This document shows positions 1 to 9,744 of a stretch of 52,500 nucleotides of DNA, piece by piece. The stretch lies in NCBI GenBank assembly GCA_963575745.1, contig CAUYUJ010003436.1:325001-377500 (forward strand), given 5' to 3'. Each line of letters starts with the position of its first letter. Within the stretch, counting starts at the first letter, position 1. Position numbers and translations under genes: made by a program. Source of the DNA: Prorocentrum cordatum. Its lineage: Eukaryota; Sar; Dinophyceae; Prorocentrales; Prorocentraceae. The notes below the pieces were generated by a model. The model saw only the letters and a program-made list of their open reading frames with translations, had not been told where the DNA came from and made no database searches.

Positions 1-305
1 CCAAAATCGTCCCAAGACGGCCCAGGAGAGCCCCAAGATGGCCCAGGAGCCGCCCAAGACGGTTCCAGGAGAGCCCCGACAGGGCTTCAAGACTGCCTAA
101 GCGAGCCCAGCGGGCCCCAAGAGGGCCCCGCGAGGCCCCAAGAGGCCCCAAAGAGGCCCCCAAGAGCCTCCCCGGAGGCCCCCAAGAGGCCCCCAAGATG
201 CCCAAAAATGGCCCTGAGCGCGCCCCAAGACGCCTCCAGGAGAGCCCAACAGGCCTCCGAGAGGCCCCCAAGAGGCCCACTGGAGGCCCTCAGGAGGTCG
301 TCCCC
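1..305. repeat. GGCCCAAGA-type degenerate repeat DNA
   Basis: Low-complexity DNA made of variants of GGCCCCAAGA and GGCCCAAGACGG in loose tandem. The same family recurs at about 590-1130, 1540-1930, 2320-2780, 3480-3770, 9965-10110 and 12840-13840. Its lack of stop codons creates long spurious reading frames on both strands. No gene is seen here. Confidence 0.8.
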
Positions 306-339
306 ATCATGTTCCCGGAAGGCGGTCCGGGAACATGAT
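306..339. repeat. Perfect 14-bp inverted repeat (dispersed palindrome)
   Basis: Arms ATCATGTTCCCGGA and TCCGGGAACATGAT are perfectly complementary around a 6-nt loop. It is one of six related palindromes between 306 and 3676. Lone half-copies of the right arm occur near 412-425 and 488-503. Confidence 0.85.
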
Positions 340-676
340 TCCGCGCCTTGGAGGAGTATTCTGCGCCTTCCGAGGCGCCTTGGACGAAGTACGATTCATA
401 TTCTTGAACGCTTCCGGGAACATGATTTCTCACCGTTTCGGAACGCTTTCCTACTGCTGCGGTGCTCTGGGGGGAAGGGACGGGGGTCCGGGAACATGAT
501 CGGGAGGTTAGGGAACGAGGGTTTGGAGAGGAGCAGTAGGACAGACGGACGGGGCCCGGGGGCGGGGGTGGGGTGGTGCCACCGGTTGGCATGGCCGCCC
601 CGGGCGTCCTGTGGGGTCCACGAACCCGCCCAAGACGGCCCATGAGGCCCCAAAGACAGCCCAAGAGACCCACAAG

Positions 677-1347
677 ACAGCCTCAGCGAGGCCCAAGAGG
701 GCCCCAAGACGCTCAAGAGCGCCCCAACAGGGCCCGAGATGGCTTGAAGATGGCCGAAGAGGGCCCCAAGAGGGTCTTCAAGAGGCAAACACCGGCCCAT
801 TCCCATTCGTAAAGCATGCATTTTCAGCATACTCGTTTGCTTGGTCCTCACAGTGCCCCAGACGCCCCCGAGCCCCAAGACAGCCCAAGAGAGACCCAAG
901 AGGGCCCACGACGGCCCAAACGGGTCGTCCTGTGAAGCTCACGGACCCCCCCAAAGACGACCCAGGAGGCCCCAAAGCCGGCCCAGGAGGCCCCCAAGAC
1001 GGCCTCAGGAAGGCCCAAGAGGGGCTCGTTCGAAATCATGCTCCCGGAAGCCTCTCCGATGATCTCCAGGTTTCTAGGACGCCCAAGAGTGCCCCAGGAC
1101 GGCCCCAAAAGGGCTCTAAAAGGACTTTCAAAAAGGCCCGGATGGCCACAGTTCGTTGATTTGCGTGAGATGTTGTTGGATTTCTTCCGCGCGGAGGAGA
1201 CGGAGAGGGCGAAGGAGGAGGAGGAGGAGGAGGAGGAAGAGGAGAAGGAGGAGGAGGCAGGGAGGAGGAGTGGAGGGGAGGAGGGGGGGAGAGAGGAGGA
1301 GGCTCGAGGGCGATCGACGATCGGCGACGACGACCGGCGACGGTGAT

Positions 1348-1401
<54 letters not shown>

Positions 1402-1540
1402 TCGACGACGGTCGACGACCGACGACGACGACGATCGACGACGATGACAATAGTCGACGGCGCCGATCGACGATCGACGGCGACGACGACGGCCACGCCG
1501 ACGGCGGCGACGCTGCCCGCGTGACAGCCCAAGAGGCACA
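677..1540 (+). repeat. Composite ~800-bp tandem unit, copy A
   Basis: Ordered modules: GGCCCAAGA-type DNA; a landmark containing TTCAGCATACTCGTTTGC; a degenerate palindrome near 1034-1058; a landmark GTTGTTGGATTTCTTCC at about 1170; a GGA tract (about 1195-1300); a GACGAC microsatellite (about 1347-1400); and a closing GGCCACGCCGACGGCGGCGA block. The same order is seen in copies B and C. Confidence 0.8.
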
Positions 1541-2318
1541 CAAGACAGCGTCATCGAGGCTCCAGAGGGCTCCAAGACGTCCAAGAGCGCCTCAAGAGGG
1601 CCCGAGATGGCTGGAAGATGGCCGAAGAGGGCTCCAAGAGGGCCTTCAAGAGGCAAAACTTTACCCATTCCTCGTGTAAAACGTACAATTTCAGCATACT
1701 TGCTTGCTTCGTCCTCAGAGTGGCCCCCGAGGAGCTCCAAGACAGCCCAAGACGGCCCCAAAGGCCCCAAAGCCGGCCCAGGAGGCCCCCAAGACGGCCT
1801 CAGGGAGGCCCAAGAGGGCCTCGTTCGAAATCATGCTCCCAGAAGTTTCTCCGGGAACATGATTTCCGGGTTCCCAGGACGCCCAACAGGGCCCCAGGAC
1901 GGCCCCAAAAGGGTCTAACATGACATTCAAAAATTCCCAGAGGGCCACAGCTCGCTGATTTTCGCGAAATGTTGTTGGATTTCTTCCGCGCGGAGGAGAC
2001 GGAGAGGGCGAAGGAGGAGGAGGAGGAGGAGGAGGGGGAGGAGGAAGAGGAAAAGGAGGAGGACGAGGCGGGGAGGAGGAGTGGAGGGGAGGAGGGAGGG
2101 AGAGAGGAGGAGGAGGCTCGAGGGCGATCGACGATCGGAGACGACGACCAGCGACGGTGATTCACGACGACGACGACGACGACCACGACGACGACGACGA
2201 CGACGACCACGACGACGACCGATGACGATCGACGACGATGACAACAGTCGACGCCGCCGATCGATGATCGACGGCGACGACGACGACGACGGCCACGCCG
2301 ACGGCGGCGACGCTGTCC
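1541..2318 (+). repeat. Composite ~800-bp tandem unit, copy B
   Basis: Same module order as copy A. The closing GC-rich block lies 801 bp after the one in copy A. The GGA tract (about 2000-2110) and the ACG tract (about 2165-2225) differ in length from copy A, while the landmarks between them are nearly identical. No gene is supported. Confidence 0.8.
1827..1866. repeat. Dispersed palindrome (GAAATCATG / CATGATTTC)
   Basis: GAAATCATG and CATGATTTC are perfect outer arms. The inner arms carry one or more mismatches around the centre. Confidence 0.8.
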
Positions 2319-2995
2319 GACAGCCTCAGCGAGGCCCAAGAGGGCCCCAAGACGTCCAAGAGCGCCTCAAGAGGGCCCGAGATGGTTTGAAGCTGGCCGA
2401 GGGGGCCTTCAAGAGGCAAAAATCGGCCCACTCCCGTTGTACAACGTACGTTTTCAGCATACTTGCTTGCTTGGTCCTCACAGTGCCCCAGACGCCCCCG
2501 AGCCCCAAGACAGCCCAAGAGAGACCCAAGAGGGCCCAAGACGGCCCAAAAGGGTCGTCATGTGAGACTCACGGAACCCCCAAGACGGCCCAAGAGGTCC
2601 CAAAGTTGGCCCAGGAGGCTCCCAACACGGCCTCAAGGAGGCCCAAGAGGGCCTCGTTCGAAATCATATTCCCAGAAGCCTCTCCGGGAACATGATTTCC
2701 TTGTTCCCAGGACGCCCAAGAGGGCCCTAAGACGGCCCCCAAAGGCTTTAAATTGGACATTCAAAAAGGCCCGGAGGGCCATAGTTCGTTGATTTGCGCG
2801 AGATGTTGTTGGATTTCTTCCGCGCGGAGGAGACGGAGAGGGCGAAGGAGGAGGAGGAGGAGGAGAAGGAAGAGGAGAAGGAGGAGGAGGAGGAGGCGGG
2901 GAGGAGGAGTGGAGGGGAGGAAGGGGGGAGAGAGGAGGAGGCTCGAGGGCGATCGACGATCGGCGACGACGACCGGCGACGCTTATTCACAACGA

Positions 2996-3028
<33 letters not shown>

Positions 3029-3135
3029 TCGACGACCGACGACGACGACGATAGAAGACGATGACAACAGTCGACGTCGCCGATCGACGAACGACGGCGA
3101 CGACAACGGCCACGCCGACGGCGGCGACGCTGTCC
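2319..3135 (+). repeat. Composite ~800-bp tandem unit, copy C
   Basis: Third copy in direct orientation, about 817 bp after copy B by the closing block. It holds the palindrome at 2660-2699, the landmark GTTGTTGGATTTCTTCC near 2804, a GGA tract (2845-2940) and an ACG tract (about 2990-3020). Confidence 0.8.
2660..2699. repeat. Dispersed palindrome
   Basis: GAAATCATATTCCC pairs with the right arm GGGAACATGATTTC with one mismatch. It has the same position within the ~800-bp unit as the palindrome at 1827-1866. Confidence 0.75.
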
Positions 3136-3179
3136 GCGTGCGCAGAGCCACCCTGGACCCAGTCTTTTCTGCATCGTTC

Positions 3180-3219
3180 GAAATCCTGTCCCCGGAAGCG
3201 TCTCCGGGAACATGATTTC
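3180..3219. repeat. Dispersed palindrome
   Basis: Arms run from GAAATCCTGTCCCCGGA to TCCGGGAACATGATTTC, with mismatches near the middle of each arm. Confidence 0.75.
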
Positions 3220-3636
3220 AGGAGGAGGAGGAGGAAGAGGAAGAGGAGGCAGATTAGGAGGAGGAGGAGGACGAGAAGGAGGAGAGGAGGATGAGTGGGC
3301 GGGAGGGCTCGGGGCCGATCGACGATCGGCGACGGTGATCGGCGACGGTGATTGACGATGACGACGACGGTCGTCGACGGCGACGACCGACGACGACGAC
3401 GACGACGATGGACGACGATGACAACAGTTGACGCCGCCGATCGGCGAACGGCGACGACGACGACGTCTTCACAGTGCCACCCCGAGGAGCCCCAAGACGG
3501 CCCAAGAGGGACCCAAGATGATCCATGATAGCTACGAGCCAGCCCAAGAGAGCCCCAAAAGGCACCCAACAGAGCCACAACGGGGGCTAGCAGAGCTGCC
3601 TATAGAGATTATTGGGAGGCCTCTTCCGCAGCGTCC

Positions 3637-3676
3637 GAAATCATGTTCCCCGAAGCCTCTATCGGAACATGATTTC
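3637..3676. repeat. Dispersed palindrome
   Basis: GAAATCATGTTCC pairs with GGAACATGATTTC perfectly; the loop is about 14 nt. Confidence 0.8.
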
Positions 3677-3794
3677 GGGGTTCCCAGGACGCCCAAGAGG
3701 GGCCCTAAGACGGCCCCGACAAGTCCTGAAAGGACGCTCGAAAAAAACCCGAGGGACACAGTTCGTTGATTTCCGCGACATGTTGTTGGATTTC

Positions 3795-4850
3795 TTGCAC
3801 GCGGAGGAGGTGGAGGACGAGGAGGAGGAGGAAGAGGAAAGGAGGAAGAGATGGACGAGGAGGAGGAGGAGGAAGAGGAGGACGAGGGGGGGAGGAGGGG
3901 GGGGAGAGAGAGAAGGGGGGCGGGGGGAGGAGGAGGGAAAGAGGGATGATGATGCTGATGATGATCATGACGATGATGATGATGATGATGATGAGATGAT
4001 GATGATGATGATGATGATGATGGGGAGGAGGAAGGGGAGGGAGGAGGAGAGGAAAAGGAGGGAGGAGGAGAGGAGGAGGAGGAGGAGGGGGGGGAGGATG
4101 AGGAGGGAGGAGGAGGAGGAGGAGGAGGAGGAGGAGGAGAGGGCGGAGGAGAAGACGAGGAGGAGGAGGAGGGGGCGGAGGAGGAGGAAGGAGCAGGAGG
4201 AGGGGAGGAGGCTGTGGAGGAAGAGGAGAGAAGGAGGAGGAAGAGGAAGAGGGAGGCCTCCCCCGAGTGTTCCCTTTCTCCGATGTGGCCCAATGCTTGC
4301 GCGGCGTCGCAGTGCCGTTTGGCGAGCCATGTAGTCTGAACAGGAGGAGGAGAAGGGGCAGCAGAAGATAGGAAGGAGGAGTGAGAGGAGGGGGAGGGGG
4401 AGGAGGAGGAGGAGGAGGAGACGAGGAGGAGGCGGAGGAGGAGGAGGAGGAAGAGGAGGAGGAGGGAAGGAGGAGGGAGATGAGTAGGTGAGGTGGATAA
4501 TATGATGAAGAAATGATGGTGATGGTGATGGTGATGATGATGAAGGTGATGATGATGCTGAGGAGGAGGAGGAGGGGAGGAAGGAAGAGGAGAGGAGGAG
4601 GAGGAGAGGAGGTGTGGGAGGAGGAGGAGAGGAAGAGGAGGAGGAGGAGGAGGAGGGAAAGTAGGAGGAGAAGGGGAGGAGGCGGAGGAGGAGGAAGAGG
4701 AGAAGGATGAGGAGGAGGGACAGGAGGAGGAGGGGAGGAAGGGGGCGGAGGAGGAGGAAGGGGGAAAAGGAGGGGACGATGGGGGGAGGAGGAAGAGTAG
4801 GAGGAGAGGAGGAAGAGCAGGGGGAAAAAGGAGGACGAGGAAGAGGTGTC
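3795..4850 (+). repeat. Long polypurine (GGA)n tract with ATG repeats
   Basis: More than 1 kb of almost pure GGA/GAG repeats on the plus strand. It is interrupted by (GAT)n runs near 3945-4020 and 4510-4560 and by a short mixed-sequence island at 4256-4345. The long Ser/Pro/Leu reading frames on the minus strand are artefacts of this composition. Mirror-repeat polypurine tracts of this kind can in principle form triplex DNA. Confidence 0.9.
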
Positions 4851-4989
4851 GTTTTCGGCCGCCTCGGGCCGCCTGGGGGCGAGGAGCGCCCAAAAGCTTT
4901 TCGAACCACGACCGCGGAACTCGACGAATAACCGAAGTGCATTCAGCCTTCAACCTCCGCGTCCGCTGTTTGGCCGTTTCCCCGGGCGA

Positions 4990-5023
4990 AGCTAGAACCT
5001 AAGCGCGCGCGTAGCGCGCGCGT

Positions 5024-5024
<1 letters not shown>
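4990..5024. repeat. GC-alternating element with GCTAGAACC border, copy 1
   Basis: GCTAGAACCTAAG is followed by two CGCGCGCG blocks separated by TA. Copy 2 at 14546-14597 has the same border and the same CGCGCG blocks, and also keeps the mirror border TGGTTCTAG. Here that border is missing and a poly(T) run follows instead. Confidence 0.6.
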
Positions 5025-5089
<65 letters not shown>

Positions 5090-5131
5090 CTCTCTCTCTC
5101 TCTCTCTTTCTCTTTCTCTTTCTCTTTCTCT

Positions 5132-5164
<33 letters not shown>

Positions 5165-5176
5165 CCTCTCTTTATT
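5025..5176. repeat. Poly(T)65 followed by a (CT)n / CTTTCT tract
   Basis: An uninterrupted run of about 65 T (5025-5089) is followed by CT dinucleotide and CTTTCT repeats. On the minus strand this reads (GA)n then poly(A). Confidence 0.9.
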
Positions 5177-5319
5177 TTTATACATGCAATTATATGTATA
5201 TAAGCGTAGACGAAATTATAAGTTCAATGATGCGTCATCGGATTTCGTGGAGTTGATCCTGCGCTATACGCTTACAACGCTAAAACTTGTATAGTCATTC
5301 AAATGAAGTACAATATACA
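5177..5319. other. Short AT-richer spacer, nothing recognised
   Basis: About 140 bp of mixed sequence with ATATGTATATAAGCG-like stretches. No coding signal or repeat partner was noticed. Confidence 0.5.
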
Positions 5320-5478
5320 GCACCCCGCAGATGCGGATAAGAGTGAGGGGGCGGTGGGGAAGTCGGCAATCTGCGAGACTCCGGAGAAGCCCGCCGCAGG
5401 CGCCAAAGTTTCACAAATTATACAACTAGCCCGCCGCAGGTTCCGATTTTTTCTTCAAACCACTGTGGATCGGTCGCG
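5320..5478 (+). repeat. Dispersed ~160-bp repeat, copy 1
   Basis: Starts GCACCCCGCAGATGCGGATA and runs to TTTTTTCTTCAAACCA, then enters a GGGTCGC array. A second copy with the same order and the same following array begins at 9745. The two copies differ only by scattered substitutions. Confidence 0.85.
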
Positions 5479-5788
5479 AATGGGTCGCGGGTGGATCGCG
5501 GGTGGGTCGCGGAGTGGGTCGCGGAGTGGGTCGCGGGTGGGTCGCGGGGTGGGTCGCGGGTGGGTCGCGGGGTGGGTCGCGGATGGGTCACGGGTGGGTC
5601 ACGGGTTGGGCGCGGGGCGGGTCGCGGGTGGGTCGCGGGTGGGTCGCGGGTTTGGTCGCGGGGTGGGTCGCGGGTGCGTCGCGGGTGGGTCGCGGGTGGG
5701 TCGCGGGGTGGGTCGCGGGGTGGGTCGCGGGATGGGTCGCAGGGTGGGTCGCGGGGTGGGTCGCGGGTGGGTCGCGGGGGGGACGACG
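5466..5788 (+). repeat. GGGTCGCGG minisatellite
   Basis: About 30 tandem copies of a 9-10-bp unit, GGGTCGCGG or GTGGGTCGCG. It produces Gly/Arg/Ser/Val-rich frames that are not genes. A shorter version sits at 9896-9960. Confidence 0.9.
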
Positions 5789-5990
5789 ACAAACAACAGC
5801 AACAACAACAGCAACAGCAACAACAACAGCAACAACAACAATCATTTTAAGACTGTTCGCTCTTATCCGCTCGCGTGGCATTCTATATGCATATCCCAAA
5901 CCCTGGATACCCGCCCTCTTCATCTTCGATCGTACCCCGTTTTGGAGGTATATTCATTCCCTGCCACGTGTGGTTGGTGAAGCCTTTGAA
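5789..5990 (-). mobile_element. SINE-like dispersed element with (CAA)n / (TTG)n tail, copy 1
   Basis: Starts with a CAA/CAG repeat, then shares a ~140-bp body with copies at 7944-8086 and 8238-8450. A shared core is CATATCCCAAACCCTGGATA, followed by CCCGCCCT and a TCTTCGATCGTACCCC block. Read on the minus strand the body ends in a (TTG)n tail, a typical layout for a short non-autonomous retroposon. No convincing tRNA-type B box was found, so the SINE label is inference. Confidence 0.55.
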
Positions 5991-6339
5991 AACGGAGGGT
6001 AACAGATAACGGGGGATAATTGAGGACGAAAGGACCGGAGGAAGGGAGGGGAGGGGCAAGAAGGAGGGAGGACGATGATTTGCGCTGCGAGTGGCGACTC
6101 AGCCTGCGCCATGGCTTGCGCCAGCCACTCCAACACAGGTTGCGAATAAGTTTCGCTTTGGGTCGCGCCATAAACAGCGCCACGTACCACCGCCTTGAAA
6201 GAACATATCGTGGATACCCCCACGGGGGGACGTACAGTTGCGAACTAGTGTCAGAGACAAACTTCGTGGAACCTTGAAGAGAAACGGGATGTTGGGAGAG
6301 TGGGGCGGAAGGATAATGAGAACTGCAGAGGTGTCGAGA
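5991..6339. other. Mixed sequence, no gene recognised
   Basis: About 350 bp with no clear coding bias. It separates a SINE-like copy from the first block of ~45-bp repeats. Confidence 0.4.
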
Positions 6340-6500
6340 GGAACGCGGAAGCCCCAAGTGAGAGCGCGATTCTTCAATACATTGTGAGGAAGTATCAAAC
6401 GGGAGCCGCGATCTGGTGGTAAATTCCAAGGAAGTCCCAAGCGACAGCGCGATTCTTCAATACATTGTGAGGAAGTATCAGGCGGGAGCCGCTGTTGAAT
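6340..6500 (+). repeat. Degenerate ~45-bp tandem repeat, block 1
   Basis: Units resemble TTGTGAGGAAGTATCA followed by GGCGGGAGCCGC and GATTCTTCAATACA. The same unit appears inverted at 6655-6960 and in direct orientation at 8810-9450. Confidence 0.7.
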
Positions 6501-6509
6501 TCTCATTCT

Positions 6510-6640
6510 TAAAGAATAAGTATTGTTGATCCCCCCCCCACCGGTGCACATTGAGTTTTTTCCATTGAAGTTCCCCCTTCGGGGCTCGCACTTTGTTTCT
6601 TGTCAAGGAAAGTCTTCCTGCTCAAACTGGCCCCCTGGCC
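6510..6640 (-). repeat. Dispersed ~120-bp repeat, inverted copy
   Basis: The reverse complement matches 8145-8235, 8600-8720 and 9460-9575. The shared order is a GGGTGCGAGC block, AGAAAAACAAT, GCACCGG and GGGATCAACAATAATT. It lies between opposed blocks of the 45-bp repeat. Confidence 0.65.
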
Positions 6641-6654
6641 CCCGGGTTACAACA

Positions 6655-6960
6655 AAAACGGCTCCCGCCTGAGACTTCCACACAATTTAGCCAGGACCCC
6701 GCTCCCGCCCGAGATTTCCTCGCATTTTATTCAAGAATCGCGCTCTCGCTTGGGATTTCCTTACGATTTATTCAGGAATTGCTCCTCCTGCGCTCTGGAG
6801 TCGCGCTTTCGCTGGAGACTTGCAATTTACTGAAGGATAGCGCCCTTGCGTTGGAATTTCTTGCAATTTACTCCAGCGCCGCGCTCCCGACACCCAGGCA
6901 CCCAGGAGTCGCGCTCACGCTTTGGACTCCTTCACAAATTACCTAGGAATCGGGATCTCG
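6655..6960 (-). repeat. Degenerate ~45-bp tandem repeat, inverted block
   Basis: About six units with the consensus GCTCCCGCCTGAGACTTCC followed by ACAATTTA. This is the reverse complement of the 6340 and 8810 blocks. Confidence 0.7.
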
Positions 6961-7735
6961 CTGCCCTTCGTGGCCCCGTTGCAGCCCTTCGTGGCCCCCT
7001 CGCTTTGTTTCGTGGCCCCGTTGCAGCCCTTCGTGGCCCCCTCGTTTTGTTTCGTGGCCCCGTTGCAGCCCCTCGTGGCCTCCTCGTTGCCCTTCGCGGC
7101 CCCGTTGCGCCCTTCGTGGCCTCCTCGCTTTGTTTCGCGGCCCCGTTGCAGCCCTTCGTGGCCCCATCGTTGCCCTTCGTGGCCCCGTTGCAGCCCTTCG
7201 TGGCCCCGTTGCAGCCTTCGTGGCCCCCTCGCTTTGTTTCGTGGCCCCGTTGCAGCCCTTCGTGGCCCCCTCGCTTTGTTTCGTGGCCCCATGTATGTAT
7301 GCCCTTCGTGGCCCCCGCTCGTTCGCGCCCGTGGTGGCCACATATGCATGCCCTTCGTGGCCCGCTGTCGCCTTTCGTGGCCCCCTCGCTGCCCTTCGTG
7401 TCCCCGTTGCTGCCCTCAGTGGCCCCGTCCGTACCCTCCGCGGCCCAACATACGTATGCCCTTCGTGGCCCCCGCTCGTTCGCGCCCGTTGTGGCCCCAT
7501 GTGCATGCCCTTCGTGGCCCCGCTGTCGCCGTTTGTGGCCCCCTCATTGTCCTACGTGGCCCAGGTGCTACCCTCAGTGGCCCCATCGTTGCCTTCTGTG
7601 GCCCCGCATTATCTGCCCTTCGTGGCCCCCGCTCGTTCGCGCTCTTCGTGGCCCCATACGCATTCCCTTCGTGTCCCCGCTGTCGCCCTTCGTGGCCTAC
7701 TTCGTGTCCTTCGTGGCTCTGCTGTCGTTCTCTCT
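6960..7735 (+). repeat. GCCCTTCGTGGCCCC minisatellite
   Basis: Roughly 35 tandem copies of an ~18-24-bp unit built on GCCCTTCGTGGCCCC with spacers GTTGCA, CTCGCTTTGTTTC or GCTCGTTCGC. At least three related higher-order segments, each starting near a TATGCCCTTCG motif (about 7308, 7457, 7505), suggest segmental duplication inside the array. All three plus frames are open by composition and are not called as genes. Confidence 0.9.
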
Positions 7736-7737
7736 CG

Positions 7738-7793
7738 CTCTCGCTTTCGCTCGTCGTCGTCGTCGCCGTCGCCGTCGTTGCCGTCGTCGTCGA

Positions 7794-7825
<32 letters not shown>

Positions 7826-7835
7826 GTCCCCTGTC
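7738..7835. repeat. (CGT)n microsatellite
   Basis: TCGTCGTCGCCG-type trinucleotide repeats follow the minisatellite. The next ~100 bp contain two copies of a block with GACGGTCCGCGGCCGCCCCG (about 7857 and 7902). Confidence 0.85.
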
Positions 7836-7943
7836 CGTCCCTCTTGGGGTCGGGTCGACGGTCCGCGGCCGCCCCGCCGATCAGCGCTGCCGCTGGCCAG
7901 GCCGACGGTCCGCGGCCGCCCCGCCGCTTGCCGGGGCCCGGCC

Positions 7944-8086
7944 TGCAGGGAAGAAAGGTATAACCCCCAAAAGGGGTTCGATCGAAGACGAAAAGGGCGG
8001 GTATCGAGGGTTTGGGAAATTCGCGTTATTCGACACTCGAGCAGATAAGGGCGAACAGTCTTAAAATGATTGTTGTTGTTGTTGTA
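7944..8086 (+). mobile_element. SINE-like dispersed element, copy 2 (inverted relative to copies 1 and 3)
   Basis: The body runs from AACCCCCAAAAGGGGTTCGA to GTCTTAAAATGATT and ends in (GTT)n at 8070-8086. Together with copy 3 it makes a large inverted repeat around 8087-8237. Confidence 0.55.
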
Positions 8087-8144
8087 AACCGGGGGCCAAC
8101 GACACAGTTTGACCTTCAAGACTTCCCTTGATAAAAAAAAACAG

Positions 8145-8235
8145 GGTGCGAGCCCCGGGAAGGGCACTTCAATAGAAAAACAATGTGCAGCGGAGGGGGG
8201 GGATCAACAATAATTACTTTCCAGAAGTGAGAGTT
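8145..8235 (+). repeat. Dispersed ~120-bp repeat, direct copy
   Basis: GGGTGCGAGCCCCGGGAAGG is followed by an A-rich stretch, GGGGATCAACAATAATT and AGTGAGAGTTC. It is the direct counterpart of 9460-9575. Confidence 0.65.
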
Positions 8236-8237
8236 CG

Positions 8238-8250
8238 ACAACAACAACAA

Positions 8251-8281
<31 letters not shown>

Positions 8282-8450
8282 AGCAACAACAACACCAACA
8301 ATCATTCCAAGACGGTTCGCTCCTACCAGCCCGCGTCTCATTCATTATGCATATCCCAAACCCTGGATACCCGCCCTTTCCGTCTTCGATCGTACCCCCT
8401 TTTGGGGGGTTATATTCCTTCCTGGCCACGTGTAATTGGAGAAACCCTGG
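8238..8450 (-). mobile_element. SINE-like dispersed element, copy 3
   Basis: Begins with (CAA)n and (CAACGA)n (8238-8310), then carries the shared body including CATATCCCAAACCCTGGATA and ends near GCCACGTGTAATTGGAG. It has the same orientation as copy 1. Confidence 0.55.
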
Positions 8451-8599
8451 GCGGGACCTCTGTGGGCGCGTTCGGGGCCTCTGTGGGCTGCGGCGGGGGC
8501 CTCTGTGGGCAGCGTGGCGGGGCCTCACTGGGCGCGTCTGAGGCGGGAGCCGGTGTTGTTGCAGCCAGGGGCCCGGGGGCACAGTTTGGCCCGGATGAC

Positions 8600-8720
8600 T
8601 TTGCCTGTCAAATACACAGGGTGCGAGCGTGGAGGGGCGCACTTTGACTGAGAAAAAACAATGCGCACAGGTGGTGGGGACCAAAAGAAATCATTCTTCA
8701 GGAATGAAAGTTCAACATCA
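8600..8720 (+). repeat. Dispersed ~120-bp repeat, diverged copy
   Basis: Contains CAGGGTGCGAGCGTGGAGGG, an AGAAAAAACAATGCGCAC block and a degraded GGGGACCAAAAG in place of GGGGATCAACAA. Confidence 0.5.
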
Positions 8721-8809
8721 GCTGACGTGCGAGGGAGAGGAAATCGGAAGGAGGGGGGAGGCGGCCCGGGAGGAGGGAGGAGCAGGAAAGTCAGAGTGCG
8801 AACGTTCGA

Positions 8810-9450
8810 AAAAATCCTAGGCGAAAGCGCCATTCCACAAGGAAGTCTCGGACGGCAGCCCACGACGGGCGGGCGATCCTTTGACGGGCGGGTCGTGCGG
8901 GTGGGACATTCAAGCGGGATGCCGGAGTAGGGCGAGAGCGCGATTCCTAAGTAAAGTGTGACGGCGTCCTTGGCGCGACCGTGGTGCCGGAACGTAGATA
9001 GCGCGAGTTTCGAATAAACTGCGAAAAAATCATAGGCGAGAGCGCAATTCCTGAAAAGGGGATGTCTGGCGGGAGCGGGGGTCTAGACTAAAGCGCAAGG
9101 AAATCTTAAGCGGGAGCGCCGTTCTTGCGTAAATTGTGAGGAAGCTTCAGACGGGAGGGGGGGTCCTGATTAAATTGCGAGGAAGTCAGGCGGGAGCGCC
9201 GATCCTGAGTAAATTGGGAGGAAGTCTCAGGCGAGAGCGGGGGTCCAGAGTAAAATTTAAGAAAGTTTCAGGCGGGAGCCGTTGCTGTTGTAGTCTGGGG
9301 GAGCAACAAGGCAGTTTTACCCATATTAAATTGTGAGGAAGTCTCAAGCGGGAACGCCGTTCCTGAGTAGATTGGGAGGAAGTCTCAGACGGGAGGGGGG
9401 GGGGTGAGTAGATTTGGAGGAAGTCTCAAGCGGGAGCCGTTGTTGTTGTA
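8810..9450 (+). repeat. Degenerate ~45-bp tandem repeat, main block
   Basis: About 13 diverged units with the consensus AAATTGTGAGGAAGTCTCA then GGCGGGAGCGCCGTTCCTGAG. Two units end in GCCGTTGTTGTTGTAGTC-like extensions. Confidence 0.75.
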
Positions 9451-9459
9451 GTCCGGGTT

Positions 9460-9575
9460 GTCAAAGAACATAATGCGAGCGTCGAGGGGCACAGTTTGAC
9501 AGAGAAAAACCAATATGCACCGGTGAGGAGGGATCAACAATAATTGTTCTTCAGAAGTGAGAGTTCAACAACAAA
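9460..9575 (+). repeat. Dispersed ~120-bp repeat, direct copy
   Basis: Contains ATGCGAGCGTCGAGGGGCAC, AGAAAAACCAATATGCACCGG and GGGATCAACAATAATT, matching the other copies in order. Confidence 0.65.
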
Positions 9576-9689
9576 AAACAAAGCAACAATAACAACAATA
9601 AAAACAAGACTAACAACTCAACAATCATAATCTTCACCACGGAGTTTCACTTCAGCCACGCACCCACGGAAAATGAATGACCGTTCGGC

Positions 9690-9744
9690 CCCCTCACTCT
9701 GATATATATCGATATATATATATATACACACATATATATATATA
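9690..9744. repeat. (TA)n microsatellite
   Basis: TATATA/CACACA dinucleotide repeats directly abut copy 2 of the 160-bp dispersed repeat. Confidence 0.8.

Larger units (their letters stand above)
3136..3820 (+). repeat. Rearranged partial copies of the ~800-bp unit
   Basis: Fragments of the unit occur out of order: a palindrome at 3180-3219, a GGA tract (about 3220-3300), a GACGAC tract (3355-3470), GGCCCAAGA-type DNA, another palindrome at 3637-3676, and the landmark GTTGTTGGATTTCTTGC near 3782 leading into the long polypurine tract. It looks like unequal recombination at the end of the array. Confidence 0.65.

Noticed and set aside
3532-4953. 473-codon minus frame rich in Ser, Pro, His and Leu
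   Set aside because: It is a translation of the GGA polypurine tract; all frames of that strand look similar.
6846-8064. Long Pro/Ala/Val-rich frames in three registers
   Set aside because: They come from the GCCCTTCGTGGCCCC minisatellite, open in all plus frames.
7944-8086. tRNA-derived SINE head (GGTTCGATCGA)
   Set aside because: The motif is only loosely B-box-like and is not conserved in the other two copies (GGGGTACGATCGA).
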